Source of the DNA: an uncultured Finegoldia sp.
GTDB taxonomy: Bacteria > Bacillota > Clostridia > Tissierellales > Peptoniphilaceae
Reading direction: 5' to 3'
Length of the DNA stretch: 17,499 nucleotides
NCBI RefSeq assembly: GCF_900766215.1
Contig: NZ_CAAFUQ010000017.1
Location: forward strand, 1-17,499
Every line of letters starts with the position of its first letter. Position 1 is the first letter of the stretch. A program made the position numbers and the translations under genes. The notes below the pieces were generated by a model. It ran no database searches, was not told the origin of the DNA, and saw nothing but the letters and a program-made list of their open reading frames with translations. This document shows positions 1-7,820 of this stretch, in pieces.

Positions 1-1797
1 AAGTTCATGGGTATTATGACCAATTTCTCCTTCTTTGTTTATGATATATTCGTCATATCCAGGATGACTTGTTTTTACACTTTCGATTTGTGATTGTAGG
101 TCATATTCCATTGATGAAAATTCTTGATTTACTTCATTTAGAACTGTGTCTTGTGATAGGTATGTTGTTGTCATTACTGAGTTTACTGAATTGCTTAGTC
201 CACTCATACCAACACTACCACCACCAATCATGATTGATAGCATAAGACCTAGTCCTATTACTAGAAATAAAACCATCTTACTTTTTCTTACGATTAGCTC
301 TTTAGAAGCCTTACCTAAACTTAAAACAGCTTTTTTAACCCTATCTACAAGTCTTGTTTCGTGCTTTTTAGCTATCATGCTTTTCATTTGTTTTCTCTGG
401 TAAAACTTCTTAAATCTATTTTTCTTTATATATGATTCTGACTTTTTTAATTCTTCCAAGCCACTTTTAAACTCCAACTTGCTTTTTCTCTTTCTTATTT
501 TTTTATCAAGTTTAGATAGCTTTTTTAAGGACTTTTTCTTTTTGTCTAGCTTATACTTCCTTATTCCATGCTGGAGTTTAGAGCTTACATTAGCGGCCTT
601 TTCTCCAGATTCTACACCAGTATTGTCAGATCCTGAACTTAAATAATCTCTCACTAACTCTGATGACTTAGCTCCAGATAATAAAACCCCAGAAGATAGA
701 CTTCCTTTAGTTTTATTCTTTAAGATATTATCCTTTAGCTTACTTTTAGACTTTTCAAGCTCTCCAATCTTTTTATCTGAGATAAAGTCTTTAACATCTT
801 GTGCCTTCTTAGAATCTTTCGTTGTAACTTTCTTAGATTCATTTTTTAAGTCATCGATTTTCTTTCGAGTGAATTTATCACTTTCATAATTTTTTCTCTT
901 ATAGTAAGTCTTCTTTTTATTAACTTTCTTTTGTTCTGAAGGTTTAAGGCTTGTTTCTTTTTCATCTTTTATAAATTCTTGATTGTTGTCTTTAAGCTCA
1001 GAATTATCAAAAGTCTTATCTGTATCAACTTCGCTTAGCTTATTTTCTTTATCTATTTCTTTAGAAATTTTTTCCTTATCTCTAAACTTCTTTTCTTGAT
1101 AAAGTTTCTGCTTTTGCTTTTTATCGATATTAGTATTACTGTCGTCCTTACTTACTTCATCTTTAACAAGCTTATCTTTTCTATATATTCTCTTGCTTTT
1201 CTTTGCTTCAATGGGTTTATCTTCACTTGTGTAGATTCGCTTAGACTCTTTCTCGTTGATTTTGTCTTGGAATTTATCCTTACTATGGATAAGTTTATCC
1301 TCGTAATTTTTAAGAACTTGTCTTTTACTTGATGCCTTCTTATTACTTATTGGTTGAGCATTAGCTGAAATATCATCTGTTGTTAGTTTATTAGAATTAA
1401 TATCTCTACTGTTTTCACTTTCAAAATTCACCTTTTTGAAGTCTACATCTAACTCTGCATCAAGTTTAAAGCTTTCATCTACCCTTATTTCAAGATTAGC
1501 TTGTTTTGTTTCTTCAGCCTTAACCTTATTTTCTAAAACTTCGTTTCTAATTCTTTCCTTGTTTTTAGCCTTCTGAAAATCTTTTAGTCTATCTTGTTTT
1601 TGATCTTTAGACAATACATTCTCATGAATAAGTTTAGATTCTTTTTCTGAAATTTTATCTCCGAACCTATCCTTAGTCTTAATAATCTTATTGGTATAAT
1701 CATCTGAATGAACAAGTTTACTATCCATATTCTTTTCAGGAGCGTCCCTATTTCGTATAATTTTCTTTTGAAAATCTTTTTTTAGTTTTTTATCCAT
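1..1797 (-). CDS. CD1108-like conjugation surface protein (cell-wall hydrolase type), partial
   Basis: An open frame of 599 codons starts at ATG 1797 and is still open at base 1, so the C-terminus is missing. An AGGTG site precedes the start, which lies just after the virB4 stop. Residues 1-507 are a very charged, lysine-rich, presumably cytoplasmic region with internal repeats of the form KD[RK]F.DKI.EKESK (about residues 42-55 and 172-185). One membrane segment follows at about 508-531 (VLFLVIGLGLMLSIMIGG), then the start of an outside region containing HPGYDEY. This layout and the position after virB4 match the CD1108 family of clostridial conjugative elements, whose missing C-terminal part normally carries NlpC/P60 or lysozyme-like domains that open the cell wall for transfer. 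The catalytic domain cannot be seen, so the hydrolase role rests on family resemblance. Confidence 0.75.
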   Translation of the reverse strand, partial: MDKKLKKDFQKKIIRNRDAPEKNMDSKLVHSDDYTNKIIKTKDRFGDKISEKESKLIHENVLSKDQKQDRLKDFQKAKNKERIRNEVLENKVKAEETKQANLEIRVDESFKLDAELDVDFKKVNFESENSRDINSNKLTTDDISANAQPISNKKASSKRQVLKNYEDKLIHSKDKFQDKINEKESKRIYTSEDKPIEAKKSKRIYRKDKLVKDEVSKDDSNTNIDKKQKQKLYQEKKFRDKEKISKEIDKENKLSEVDTDKTFDNSELKDNNQEFIKDEKETSLKPSEQKKVNKKKTYYKRKNYESDKFTRKKIDDLKNESKKVTTKDSKKAQDVKDFISDKKIGELEKSKSKLKDNILKNKTKGSLSSGVLLSGAKSSELVRDYLSSGSDNTGVESGEKAANVSSKLQHGIRKYKLDKKKKSLKKLSKLDKKIRKRKSKLEFKSGLEELKKSESYIKKNRFKKFYQRKQMKSMIAKKHETRLVDRVKKAVLSLGKASKELIVRKSKMVLFLVIGLGLMLSIMIGGGSVGMSGLSNSVNSVMTTTYLSQDTVLNEVNQEFSSMEYDLQSQIESVKTSHPGYDEYIINKEGEIGHNTHEL

Positions 1798-1804
1798 ATC
1801 ACAC

Positions 1805-4228
1805 CTACTTAGCTTCTTCTGGTTTTGTTGTCATTAGCTTATATAGCATGGTGTCTTTAGGGAATTTATCTATAAAGGGAACAATAGTATTCCCGAAGAA
1901 TAAGAGTCCCTCACCTGCATTTGAATTAGTTATATAGTTTAACTGATAAGGCGATATTTTTAATTTCTTAGCAAGAATATCCCTATCTCCAGATGCTTGA
2001 TTTAACATTAGAACAAAGTCTGTATTATCAAAGATATTTTCAATTTCCTGACTTGTTAAGAGGTCTTTTACGTTTTGAGTTATACCTGTTGGAATACCGC
2101 CCCATTTTCTAAATCTTTTCCAGATTTCTACTGAATATGAAGCAGTTTGTGGGTCTTTTAATAAAAGGTGGAACTCATCTATATAGTATCTAGTAGACTT
2201 GCTTCCTCTATTTAGGGAAACCTTGTTCCAAACCTGGTCTTGAATTACAAGCATACCTATTTTTTTAAGTTGTGTTCCTAGCTCTTTTATATCAAAGCAG
2301 AGCAATTGCCTATTTAAGTCAACATTTGACCTATTATTAAATACATTAAGACTTCCCTTAACATAAATTTCCATTTCTGTTGCGAGCTTCCTACCAACTC
2401 CCTCTTCTTGGGATAGGAGCATATCATATAAATCTCCTAATATTGGCATGTTTTCTGGTTTTGGGTCTTCAAAATACTTTTGATATATCTTTGGTAAGCA
2501 CCTATCTATAACAGATTTTTCTGCAGCAGTAAGACCAGATCCTCCTACTACAAGTTCAAGCATAGACATTATGAAGTTTGCCTTATCTTTTAAAGGTGCG
2601 TCCCCATCTCCATAGTTCATATTAATATCTAATGGATTTAGGTAGTCCTTTGACTTTGCTGAAACTTTAATAACTTCTCCATTAAACTGTTTTACAAGGT
2701 TTGAATACTCGCCTTCAGGATCACAAATAATTACATCATCGTCTGTTACAAGAATTGCATTTGCCATCTCTCTCTTTGCCGAGAAAGATTTACCAGAACC
2801 TGGTGTTCCTAATATTAATCCGTTAGGGTTCTTGAGTTTCTTCCTATCTGCCATAATTAAGTTTTGGCTAAGGGCATTTAAGCCATAGTACAAAGAATTT
2901 GCTGAATCAATAAATAGCTCTTCTGTTGTAAAAGGCATAAATACTGCCGTTGATGATGAAGTTAAAAATCTTTTTATCTCGACTTGGTTAACTCCTAGAG
3001 GTAAGACAGAAACAAGTCCTTGCTCTTGCTGATGAGATAATCTTTTCACCTGACAATTATGTCTGTTAGCAATTGATGAGATTTGAGCAATAGTATTTTC
3101 TAATTTTTGATTAGTCCTAGCAAAATTCATCATTACTATGGTAACTACAAAGAGCCTTTCATCTCTATTTTGTAAGTCAGATAACATGGACTTAACATCC
3201 GCACCAAAAGTATTTATATCTGATGGAATAATATCCATATCATATCCTGCTCGAACTGCTTTCTTTTGTTCTTCAATTTTCATTCTATCCAGGTCTGTAT
3301 TTTTTCTCTTAATGAGTTTAATGGCTTCTGCTTGTTCAACTACATCTATATGAAAAGCTACATAAATATTGTCATCAATATCTAAAAACTCAGATAACAT
3401 TCTGTCTGATAACTCACTTGCAAGTATTTGAAAATGGCTTACTGCTCCAATATATTTACCAAATTTAAAATTATTTACTGGTGCAAAATTAAAGATATTG
3501 GGAGTTATATGTGACTTTGTAGACTCTTTCTTCTTCAAATCTTTATATGAAAAATAAAAGTTTTTGTCTGGATTTAACATATCGTGAACAAGTCTTAGCC
3601 TTTCTTCACCATCAAGGCTTTCTGCTCTTACTCCCATAGATTTAAAGTTAGATAAAATATCTACTTCAAGTCTATTTAACTTTGCTCTTGCTTGCTCTAG
3701 GTTATCGGCTTCTGTTGTAAAGGTTATATACTTCATCTTTTTAAGTCCGTTATTGCCCTTTGCAAGTTGAAGCTTTAACATCTCCCTAAACTCTTTTCTT
3801 ACATCGTCATAGAAGTCTCCCTTATCAGCAATTTTAATTGCATCTTGTAGGTCTTTATTTCTTCCTAATTGATTTACATACGAAAGTTCAATGTGGACAC
3901 TTGGATCAAAAGAATTTAAAAAGTTGGCAAATTGGTTAAAGATTAAATCTCTATCTTCTTCCAATGCCAACTGGTAATTTATATCTTGAAATGAAATTGT
4001 CTTTGAATAATTTTTTTCATCTAACTGGCAAATGCCCTCTGGTAACATTCTTATATATGGAATTGTATCCTCAACAGTAAATCTCTTTTTCTCTTTCTTT
4101 AAAATTACACTTAGAAGACTATTTGTTGGATCTTTCTTTGTTTTTAGCCTTCTTACTTCCTTTCGGTCTTTTTTTAATTGTTTTTCCCTTAGATTTAAGT
4201 CGCTGATTTGCTTTTTTCTTTGCTTCAA
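1805..4228 (-). CDS. virB4: VirB4/TrsE-type conjugation ATPase
   Basis: An 807-residue protein of normal VirB4 length, the cytoplasmic ATPase that powers type IV secretion assembly and substrate transfer. A Walker A motif (GTPGSGKS) lies near residues 472-479 and a Walker B motif (YYIDEF) near 680-685. The N-terminal half has the TraC/VirB4 pattern (VEDTIPYIRMLPEGICQLD). The start is a TTG at 4228 rather than an ATG. It is supported by a consensus AGGAGG at 4236-4241 with normal spacing. This places the start 110 nt inside prgI, so the lysine-rich C-terminus of PrgI and the lysine-rich N-terminus of VirB4 are read from the same DNA in different frames. It is followed without a gap by the CD1108-like gene. 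The family call is very safe; the exact start is likely but not proven. Confidence 0.95.
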   Translation of the reverse strand: MKQRKKQISDLNLREKQLKKDRKEVRRLKTKKDPTNSLLSVILKKEKKRFTVEDTIPYIRMLPEGICQLDEKNYSKTISFQDINYQLALEEDRDLIFNQFANFLNSFDPSVHIELSYVNQLGRNKDLQDAIKIADKGDFYDDVRKEFREMLKLQLAKGNNGLKKMKYITFTTEADNLEQARAKLNRLEVDILSNFKSMGVRAESLDGEERLRLVHDMLNPDKNFYFSYKDLKKKESTKSHITPNIFNFAPVNNFKFGKYIGAVSHFQILASELSDRMLSEFLDIDDNIYVAFHIDVVEQAEAIKLIKRKNTDLDRMKIEEQKKAVRAGYDMDIIPSDINTFGADVKSMLSDLQNRDERLFVVTIVMMNFARTNQKLENTIAQISSIANRHNCQVKRLSHQQEQGLVSVLPLGVNQVEIKRFLTSSSTAVFMPFTTEELFIDSANSLYYGLNALSQNLIMADRKKLKNPNGLILGTPGSGKSFSAKREMANAILVTDDDVIICDPEGEYSNLVKQFNGEVIKVSAKSKDYLNPLDINMNYGDGDAPLKDKANFIMSMLELVVGGSGLTAAEKSVIDRCLPKIYQKYFEDPKPENMPILGDLYDMLLSQEEGVGRKLATEMEIYVKGSLNVFNNRSNVDLNRQLLCFDIKELGTQLKKIGMLVIQDQVWNKVSLNRGSKSTRYYIDEFHLLLKDPQTASYSVEIWKRFRKWGGIPTGITQNVKDLLTSQEIENIFDNTDFVLMLNQASGDRDILAKKLKISPYQLNYITNSNAGEGLLFFGNTIVPFIDKFPKDTMLYKLMTTKPEEAK

Positions 4229-4529
4229 GGTATGCCTCCTTTCTTATTCTCTTAGTTGGTTGATAAAACTTATGAAGATAGAAAAATTTAAAATATTTTT
4301 CAAAGGTTAAGGTGTCTTTTTCATATAGGGTTATAAAAAAGATTGGCAGGGTTACTATTAGCATTACAATGATTGAAACATCATTCGGTAGATATTTCTT
4401 TATAAATAAATAGGTTGGTATGCCAATTAGTCCTGCCACAGAAAAACCTATTAGTTGCCTTTTAGTTAAGTTAAAGGCAACCTTTGTTTTTATCTTGTCC
4501 AAATCTTTTGGTATTGGTACATACGCCAT
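4119..4529 (-). CDS. prgI: PrgI-family (VirB3-like) conjugation membrane protein
   Basis: A 136-residue protein beginning MAYVPIPKDLDKIKTKVAF, the characteristic PrgI N-terminus. Two hydrophobic segments follow at about residues 27-46 and 51-70. The C-terminal 50 residues are strongly basic (KKKANQRLKSKGKTIKK). PrgI proteins are the Gram-positive counterparts of VirB3, small inner-membrane parts of the transfer channel that work with VirB4. The ATG is preceded by GGGAG and begins one base after the stop of the upstream small gene. The last 110 nt overlap the start of virB4. Position and sequence agree, so the call is secure. Confidence 0.92.
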   Translation of the reverse strand: MAYVPIPKDLDKIKTKVAFNLTKRQLIGFSVAGLIGIPTYLFIKKYLPNDVSIIVMLIVTLPIFFITLYEKDTLTFEKYFKFFYLHKFYQPTKRIRKEAYLEAKKKANQRLKSKGKTIKKRPKGSKKAKNKERSNK

Positions 4530-4530
4530 T

Positions 4531-4821
4531 TTAATCTCCCTCTACTTCTTCTTTGGAAAGTTCAAGTATATGGTCATAATTAGATGTTGTTTCCTCTTCT
4601 AGGTAGCTAATTCTTTCTTCTAATTCTTCTTGTTTTTCTTCATTTCTGTCATTGTATTCTCCTTGATAAATAACAAATTCATTGTGACATCTTCCGAGTT
4701 TATTTATTCTCCTCTTTAAGTTTCTAATCTCTTCATTTCTTTTCTTCTCTTTTACGATTTCATAAGTTCCTCCCAATAAAATTCCAAGTCCTAATAAAGC
4801 ACAATTTTTCTTTTTTAACAT
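4531..4821 (-). CDS. Small membrane-anchored coiled-coil protein of the transfer operon
   Basis: A 96-residue protein that I do not recognise. A short hydrophobic N-terminus (ALLGLGILLGGTYEIV, residues 8-23) could anchor it in the membrane. The rest is charged and helical, with a likely coiled coil (EEKQEELEERISYLEEE). The start is well supported by AGGAGG five bases before the ATG, and that site overlaps the stop codon of the VirB6-like gene. It sits between the VirB6-like and PrgI genes in one tightly packed operon, so a structural or accessory role in the secretion channel is reasonable. No enzymatic motif is visible. Confidence 0.75.
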   Translation of the reverse strand: MLKKKNCALLGLGILLGGTYEIVKEKKRNEEIRNLKRRINKLGRCHNEFVIYQGEYNDRNEEKQEELEERISYLEEETTSNYDHILELSKEEVEGD

Positions 4822-4830
4822 TTATTCCTC

Positions 4831-5694
4831 CTAGTGCGTATTCATAATACTTTTTGCAACTGTTCCACTCTTAAACATCATAAGTCCAAGTAGTAGAGCA
4901 TATCCTAATATACTAAACAAGCTTGCGTGAATATCTGTAATCTGTACCGTTCTTATTAAAACGGTGTAGATACCTAAACATACCATCAAAAACAAACCTT
5001 GTAGTCCCAAGGCAAAAAGTCCCTTGATATAATTTGTTCCAATCTGACCCCATTCTTTATTTCCCATAGTCGCAAATGGTATGGATGATACTGATGAGTA
5101 GACATATATTTCAAACATACGCCCATATACTATTAAGGTAATAGTTAAAGATATACATTGAATTGCAATCCTTACAAGGCTTGTTTCAACTAATATCATT
5201 AAAAGCTCACCTATTTCTTTTTCTTTTAATGTATCAACCATTGCAACTATCTGATCTCCTGAAACAGTGGCAGAAGTAGTGATTACCCCTGCCGCTTTGT
5301 TTACAAGATTTTGTGCCACATCAAAGACTGCCATTGAAAATTCAAAGGCATGGCTTGCAAGGTAGACTGCTATAAACATCTTTATAATGTATTTGAAAAA
5401 CTCAAAAGTATCTGTATCGTGCATATTATTCTTTTGCATAACCATATTTATGAGTTCAATACATAAAACTGCTGTTATTATAAGACCAGCTATTGGAACA
5501 ATAACATTATCATTAATGTTTTTTATGAAGTTATATACTTCTCCATTCCAACCCATTGGTGTTTTACCAACATCAGTTGCAATAACTCCTACCTTGTCAT
5601 TTATATCTAAGAACATGGACTCAAGATTTGCTTTGATACCTCCGAGTAGCATATCCTTAAAAAATTCAGTTAGCTTGTCAAAGATACCAAACAT
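4831..5694 (-). CDS. VirB6/TrbL-like polytopic conjugation membrane protein
   Basis: A 287-residue protein with an amphipathic N-terminus (about residues 1-55) and five or more hydrophobic segments: about 64-85, 100-120, 163-190, 223-247 and 260-275. The N-terminal pattern (GWNGEVYNFIKNINDNVIVPIAG) and overall plan match the VirB6/TrbL-like proteins (CD1112/PrgH type) encoded between maff2 and prgI in clostridial conjugative elements. They form part of the DNA channel in the cytoplasmic membrane. The ATG follows TAGGAGAAAGTCT, where the maff2 stop and the ribosome binding site overlap. After IME insertion this gene lies directly downstream of the recombinase, with only the maff2 remnant between, so its transcription may now depend on readthrough from the IME. 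Confidence 0.88.
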   Translation of the reverse strand: MFGIFDKLTEFFKDMLLGGIKANLESMFLDINDKVGVIATDVGKTPMGWNGEVYNFIKNINDNVIVPIAGLIITAVLCIELINMVMQKNNMHDTDTFEFFKYIIKMFIAVYLASHAFEFSMAVFDVAQNLVNKAAGVITTSATVSGDQIVAMVDTLKEKEIGELLMILVETSLVRIAIQCISLTITLIVYGRMFEIYVYSSVSSIPFATMGNKEWGQIGTNYIKGLFALGLQGLFLMVCLGIYTVLIRTVQITDIHASLFSILGYALLLGLMMFKSGTVAKSIMNTH

Positions 5695-5704
5695 AGACTT
5701 TCTC

Positions 5705-5788
5705 CTAATTTAAAGCATTTGCAAGTAGTGGAATTAATTTAATACCGATTAGTACAATTCCTCCACCAGCCATAAGCTGCTTTATGCC
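5705..5788 (-). pseudogene. maff2: 3' fragment of a maff2-family ICE gene, cut by the IME
   Basis: Reading the minus strand from 5788 gives GIKQLMAGGGIVLIGIKLIP then LLANALN and a stop. This is the typical C-terminus of Maff2 proteins, small membrane proteins encoded just before the VirB6-like gene in ICEs of this type. Only the last 27 codons are present, without a start. The sequence changes at 5789-5794 into the end of the recombinase gene. The missing 5' part should lie at the other end of the IME, outside this window. The fragment therefore marks one attachment junction. The stop overlaps the ribosome binding site of the VirB6-like gene, exactly as in an intact operon. Confidence 0.85.
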
Positions 5789-5791
5789 TAA

Positions 5792-7438
5792 TTAGAGATT
5801 GTAAAATACTTGTAGTGTGTCTGTATTTCCTATGAAATTGTAGTAAATATCAATTGTTTGGGTGATTTCTCCATTCACTATTTCTTTTTCGTGAACATAG
5901 ATTTTTGAGATGAGTTCGTTTAAGGTTTCTTTGTCCAGCTTCTTTATATCCTTATGTTTTTTTATGAGTTCAATCCATTTTTTGACATTAATATCTTCAA
6001 GATCTTCTTTAACAATCAATTTTTGATTATCCTCTATTCTTTGATTTAGATAATCTTGTTCTTTCTGCGATTTTTCAAGAATTTTTTGGAAGTTGCTTTC
6101 ACTTATCTTGTTATCTAGCCAGTCATCATATAGTCTTTCAATCTTTTTAGTTAAGTCTTCTACTCTTATTTGGTCTTCGTAAATCTTATCCATGATAAAT
6201 TTTTGTTCTTCTTCATTATCAATTTCTCGTGATTTTTCAAGTGCTTTTATGATTTCTTTTTCGTCTTTTAATGCTATTTCTGCATTTTTTCTAATATCTT
6301 TAAGCACTATCTCATAAAGAGTATCGTAATAAATTCTATGTTGACTACATAATGACTTTCCATATCTTCTATAAGTGTTACAAGTGAGTAACTTTTCTCT
6401 TTTTTTTGATTTGTTTCTTCCAAGATTTAAAGATTTTCCACAATCGGGACATTTCACAATGCCTGCAAATATGCTTTCTTCTCCATTTTTAAATGGTCTT
6501 CTTCTGCTCTTTAATTTTTCATTTGCTATATTATAAATATCTTCAGAAATAATTGGTTCATGTGTATTTTCTACTATTATCCATTCCTCTTTAGGTTTAT
6601 CGGATAACCAACCTACTTTGAATTTATAATTAACTTTTTGACTAGCAATATGACCGATATAAACAGGATTTTCAATAATTTCTTTTAGGGTTGTGCAGTC
6701 CCACCAATACTCTCCACCATCTACGGTCATTTCTAACTTAGTTTTTTTATTTCTAAGTCCTTTTTTTCTATTCCACCAGGTAGGTGTAGGTATTTTTTCT
6801 TCAAAAAGTCTTCTCCTAATTGCTTGTACTCCATAACCACTAAAAGCAAGATCAAAAATTTTTTCAACAATCCATGAAGTTTCATCATCGATTACTAATT
6901 TATGTGGATTATCATTGTCTTTCCTATATCCTATTGGAGCAAGACAACCAATAAATTTTCCTTGCCTTGCCCTAGTCATATAAGCAGATTTCATCTTTTT
7001 GGAAACATCTCTTGAATAAAACTCGTTTAAAACATTTTTAAAAGGAACTATTTCGTTGTTTTCTTGAAAGGTATCTACTCCATCATTTAAAGCTATATAT
7101 CTGACATTGTTCTTTGGGAAGAAATTTTCTGTATAGTATCCAGTCTGCAAATAGTTTCTTCCAAGTCTTGATAAGTCCTTAGTGATGACTATATCCACTT
7201 TTTTATTTTCAATATCATTAATTAGTCTTTGAAATGATGGTCTATTTGTATTTAATCCAGTGTATCCATCATCTATATATACATCGTAAATACTCCAACC
7301 TTTTGATTTTACATAGTTTTCTAAAAGTTCTTTTTGGTTTTGTATGCTGGCACTCTCTCCTTTCTGCTCATCATCTTTAGATAGTCTGCAATAAATTGCA
7401 GCTTTGAATGAAAAGTGATTTGAATTTGTTTGTATCAT
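5792..7438 (-). CDS. Large serine recombinase (TndX/TnpX-like integrase)
   Basis: A 548-residue site-specific recombinase of normal length. The resolvase domain occupies about residues 11-155, with catalytic Ser20 in YCRLSKDD and the DLSRLGRNYL helix. The Recombinase domain follows (GYRKDNDNPHKLVIDDE onward). Four cysteines at about 328-362 (CPDC, CNTY, SLC) form a zinc ribbon. A long coiled coil follows, then a DUF4368-like tail (YVHEKEIVNG...IDIYYNFIG). It would insert and excise the element through short att sites with no host factor visible. The ATG follows AAGGAGG at the end of the upstream small gene. Its stop codon lies three to six bases from the maff2 remnant, the expected position for the integrase of an element inserted there. 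No terminator follows, so transcripts should run into the ICE transfer genes. Confidence 0.95.
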   Translation of the reverse strand: MIQTNSNHFSFKAAIYCRLSKDDEQKGESASIQNQKELLENYVKSKGWSIYDVYIDDGYTGLNTNRPSFQRLINDIENKKVDIVITKDLSRLGRNYLQTGYYTENFFPKNNVRYIALNDGVDTFQENNEIVPFKNVLNEFYSRDVSKKMKSAYMTRARQGKFIGCLAPIGYRKDNDNPHKLVIDDETSWIVEKIFDLAFSGYGVQAIRRRLFEEKIPTPTWWNRKKGLRNKKTKLEMTVDGGEYWWDCTTLKEIIENPVYIGHIASQKVNYKFKVGWLSDKPKEEWIIVENTHEPIISEDIYNIANEKLKSRRRPFKNGEESIFAGIVKCPDCGKSLNLGRNKSKKREKLLTCNTYRRYGKSLCSQHRIYYDTLYEIVLKDIRKNAEIALKDEKEIIKALEKSREIDNEEEQKFIMDKIYEDQIRVEDLTKKIERLYDDWLDNKISESNFQKILEKSQKEQDYLNQRIEDNQKLIVKEDLEDINVKKWIELIKKHKDIKKLDKETLNELISKIYVHEKEIVNGEITQTIDIYYNFIGNTDTLQVFYNL

Positions 7439-7441
7439 TTC

Positions 7442-7666
7442 CTATTCCTCCTTGTTTGAGTTTTCAGAAATAACACAACTTTCTCTAAAACTATTTTTAT
7501 TATAGCACTCTTTTTTATTACTATCAATATTATATTTGTTGTACTCAATTTCATTGTCCTTACTTAATTTGCTTGATTTTTTTATTAGTCTTAGAAAAGC
7601 GTCTGTATCTGTTCTTCTATTATCATAATTTCTTTTTACAATGTATTTTGTTTGTCTTTTTGTCAT
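7442..7666 (-). CDS. Small basic protein upstream of the serine recombinase
   Basis: A 74-residue protein of unknown function, beginning MTKRQTKYIVKRNYDNRR. Proteins with a [KRQ]TxY.V.RNY-like N-terminus are common directly before large serine recombinases in Gram-positive elements, which suggests a role linked to excision or its control. That is inference from position only. The C-terminal half is asparagine- and serine-rich and shows no domain. The ATG is preceded by AAAGGATAAGCT and by a T-tailed hairpin at 7687-7728. The coding region contains a good sigma-A promoter (7499-7527) that would serve the recombinase. The stop overlaps the AAGGAGGAATAG ribosome binding region of the recombinase. 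Confidence 0.6.
   Translation of the reverse strand: MTKRQTKYIVKRNYDNRRTDTDAFLRLIKKSSKLSKDNEIEYNKYNIDSNKKECYNKNSFRESCVISENSNKEE
7499..7527 (-). promoter_or_regulatory. Sigma-A promoter for the serine recombinase, inside the small upstream gene
   Basis: On the minus strand, TTGATA (7522-7527), a 17-bp spacer and TATAAT (7499-7504), preceded by TGC, form a near-consensus extended -10 promoter. Transcription would begin at about 7492 and reach the recombinase start at 7438 after about 54 nt. Match quality is the only evidence, but the match is the best in the window. Confidence 0.65.
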
Positions 7667-7686
7667 AGCTTATCCTTTCATGCAAT

Positions 7687-7728
7687 AAAAAAAAGGCGAT
7701 TAGATTTTTAATTTTCTAACCGCCTTTT
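7687..7728 (-). terminator. T-tailed hairpin A, 20 nt before the small gene's start
   Basis: Arms at 7691-7704 and 7715-7728 form a 14-bp stem in minus-strand RNA with one G-U pair, where the plus strand would have an A-C mismatch. That fits a structure working in minus-strand RNA. Eight T residues follow (7687-7694). The T-run ends 20 nt before the ATG at 7666, leaving only the ribosome binding site between. It may end the replisome-organizer transcript or act as a conditional terminator for the next gene. Confidence 0.75.
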
Positions 7729-7820
7729 AAGTGTCATATTTATATTTTTATTATCTCTGGCATACTTCGATACCTTTTTATACTTAAAGTCTTTAATAGT
7801 GGCTTTCCACCTCTTTTTAT
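7729..7820 (-). other. Intergenic segment after the replisome organizer; related to 10470-10560
   Basis: Between the stop at 7821 and hairpin A lies a segment starting GGTGGAAAGCC (minus strand), followed by a TTTAAGTATAAAAAGGTA-type stretch. A diverged, nearly gapless copy exists upstream of hairpin C. Short reading frames continue through it, but none has a convincing start, so I annotate no gene here. Confidence 0.4.

Noticed and set aside
146..1332. Plus-strand open frames at the left edge
   Set aside because: They are antisense to the long CD1108-like frame, which has a start site, a membrane segment and family resemblance.
4032..5713. Plus-strand open frames across the transfer genes
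   Set aside because: They lie opposite strongly supported minus-strand genes, lack ribosome binding sites and have hydrophobic, low-complexity translations typical of antisense of lysine-rich genes.
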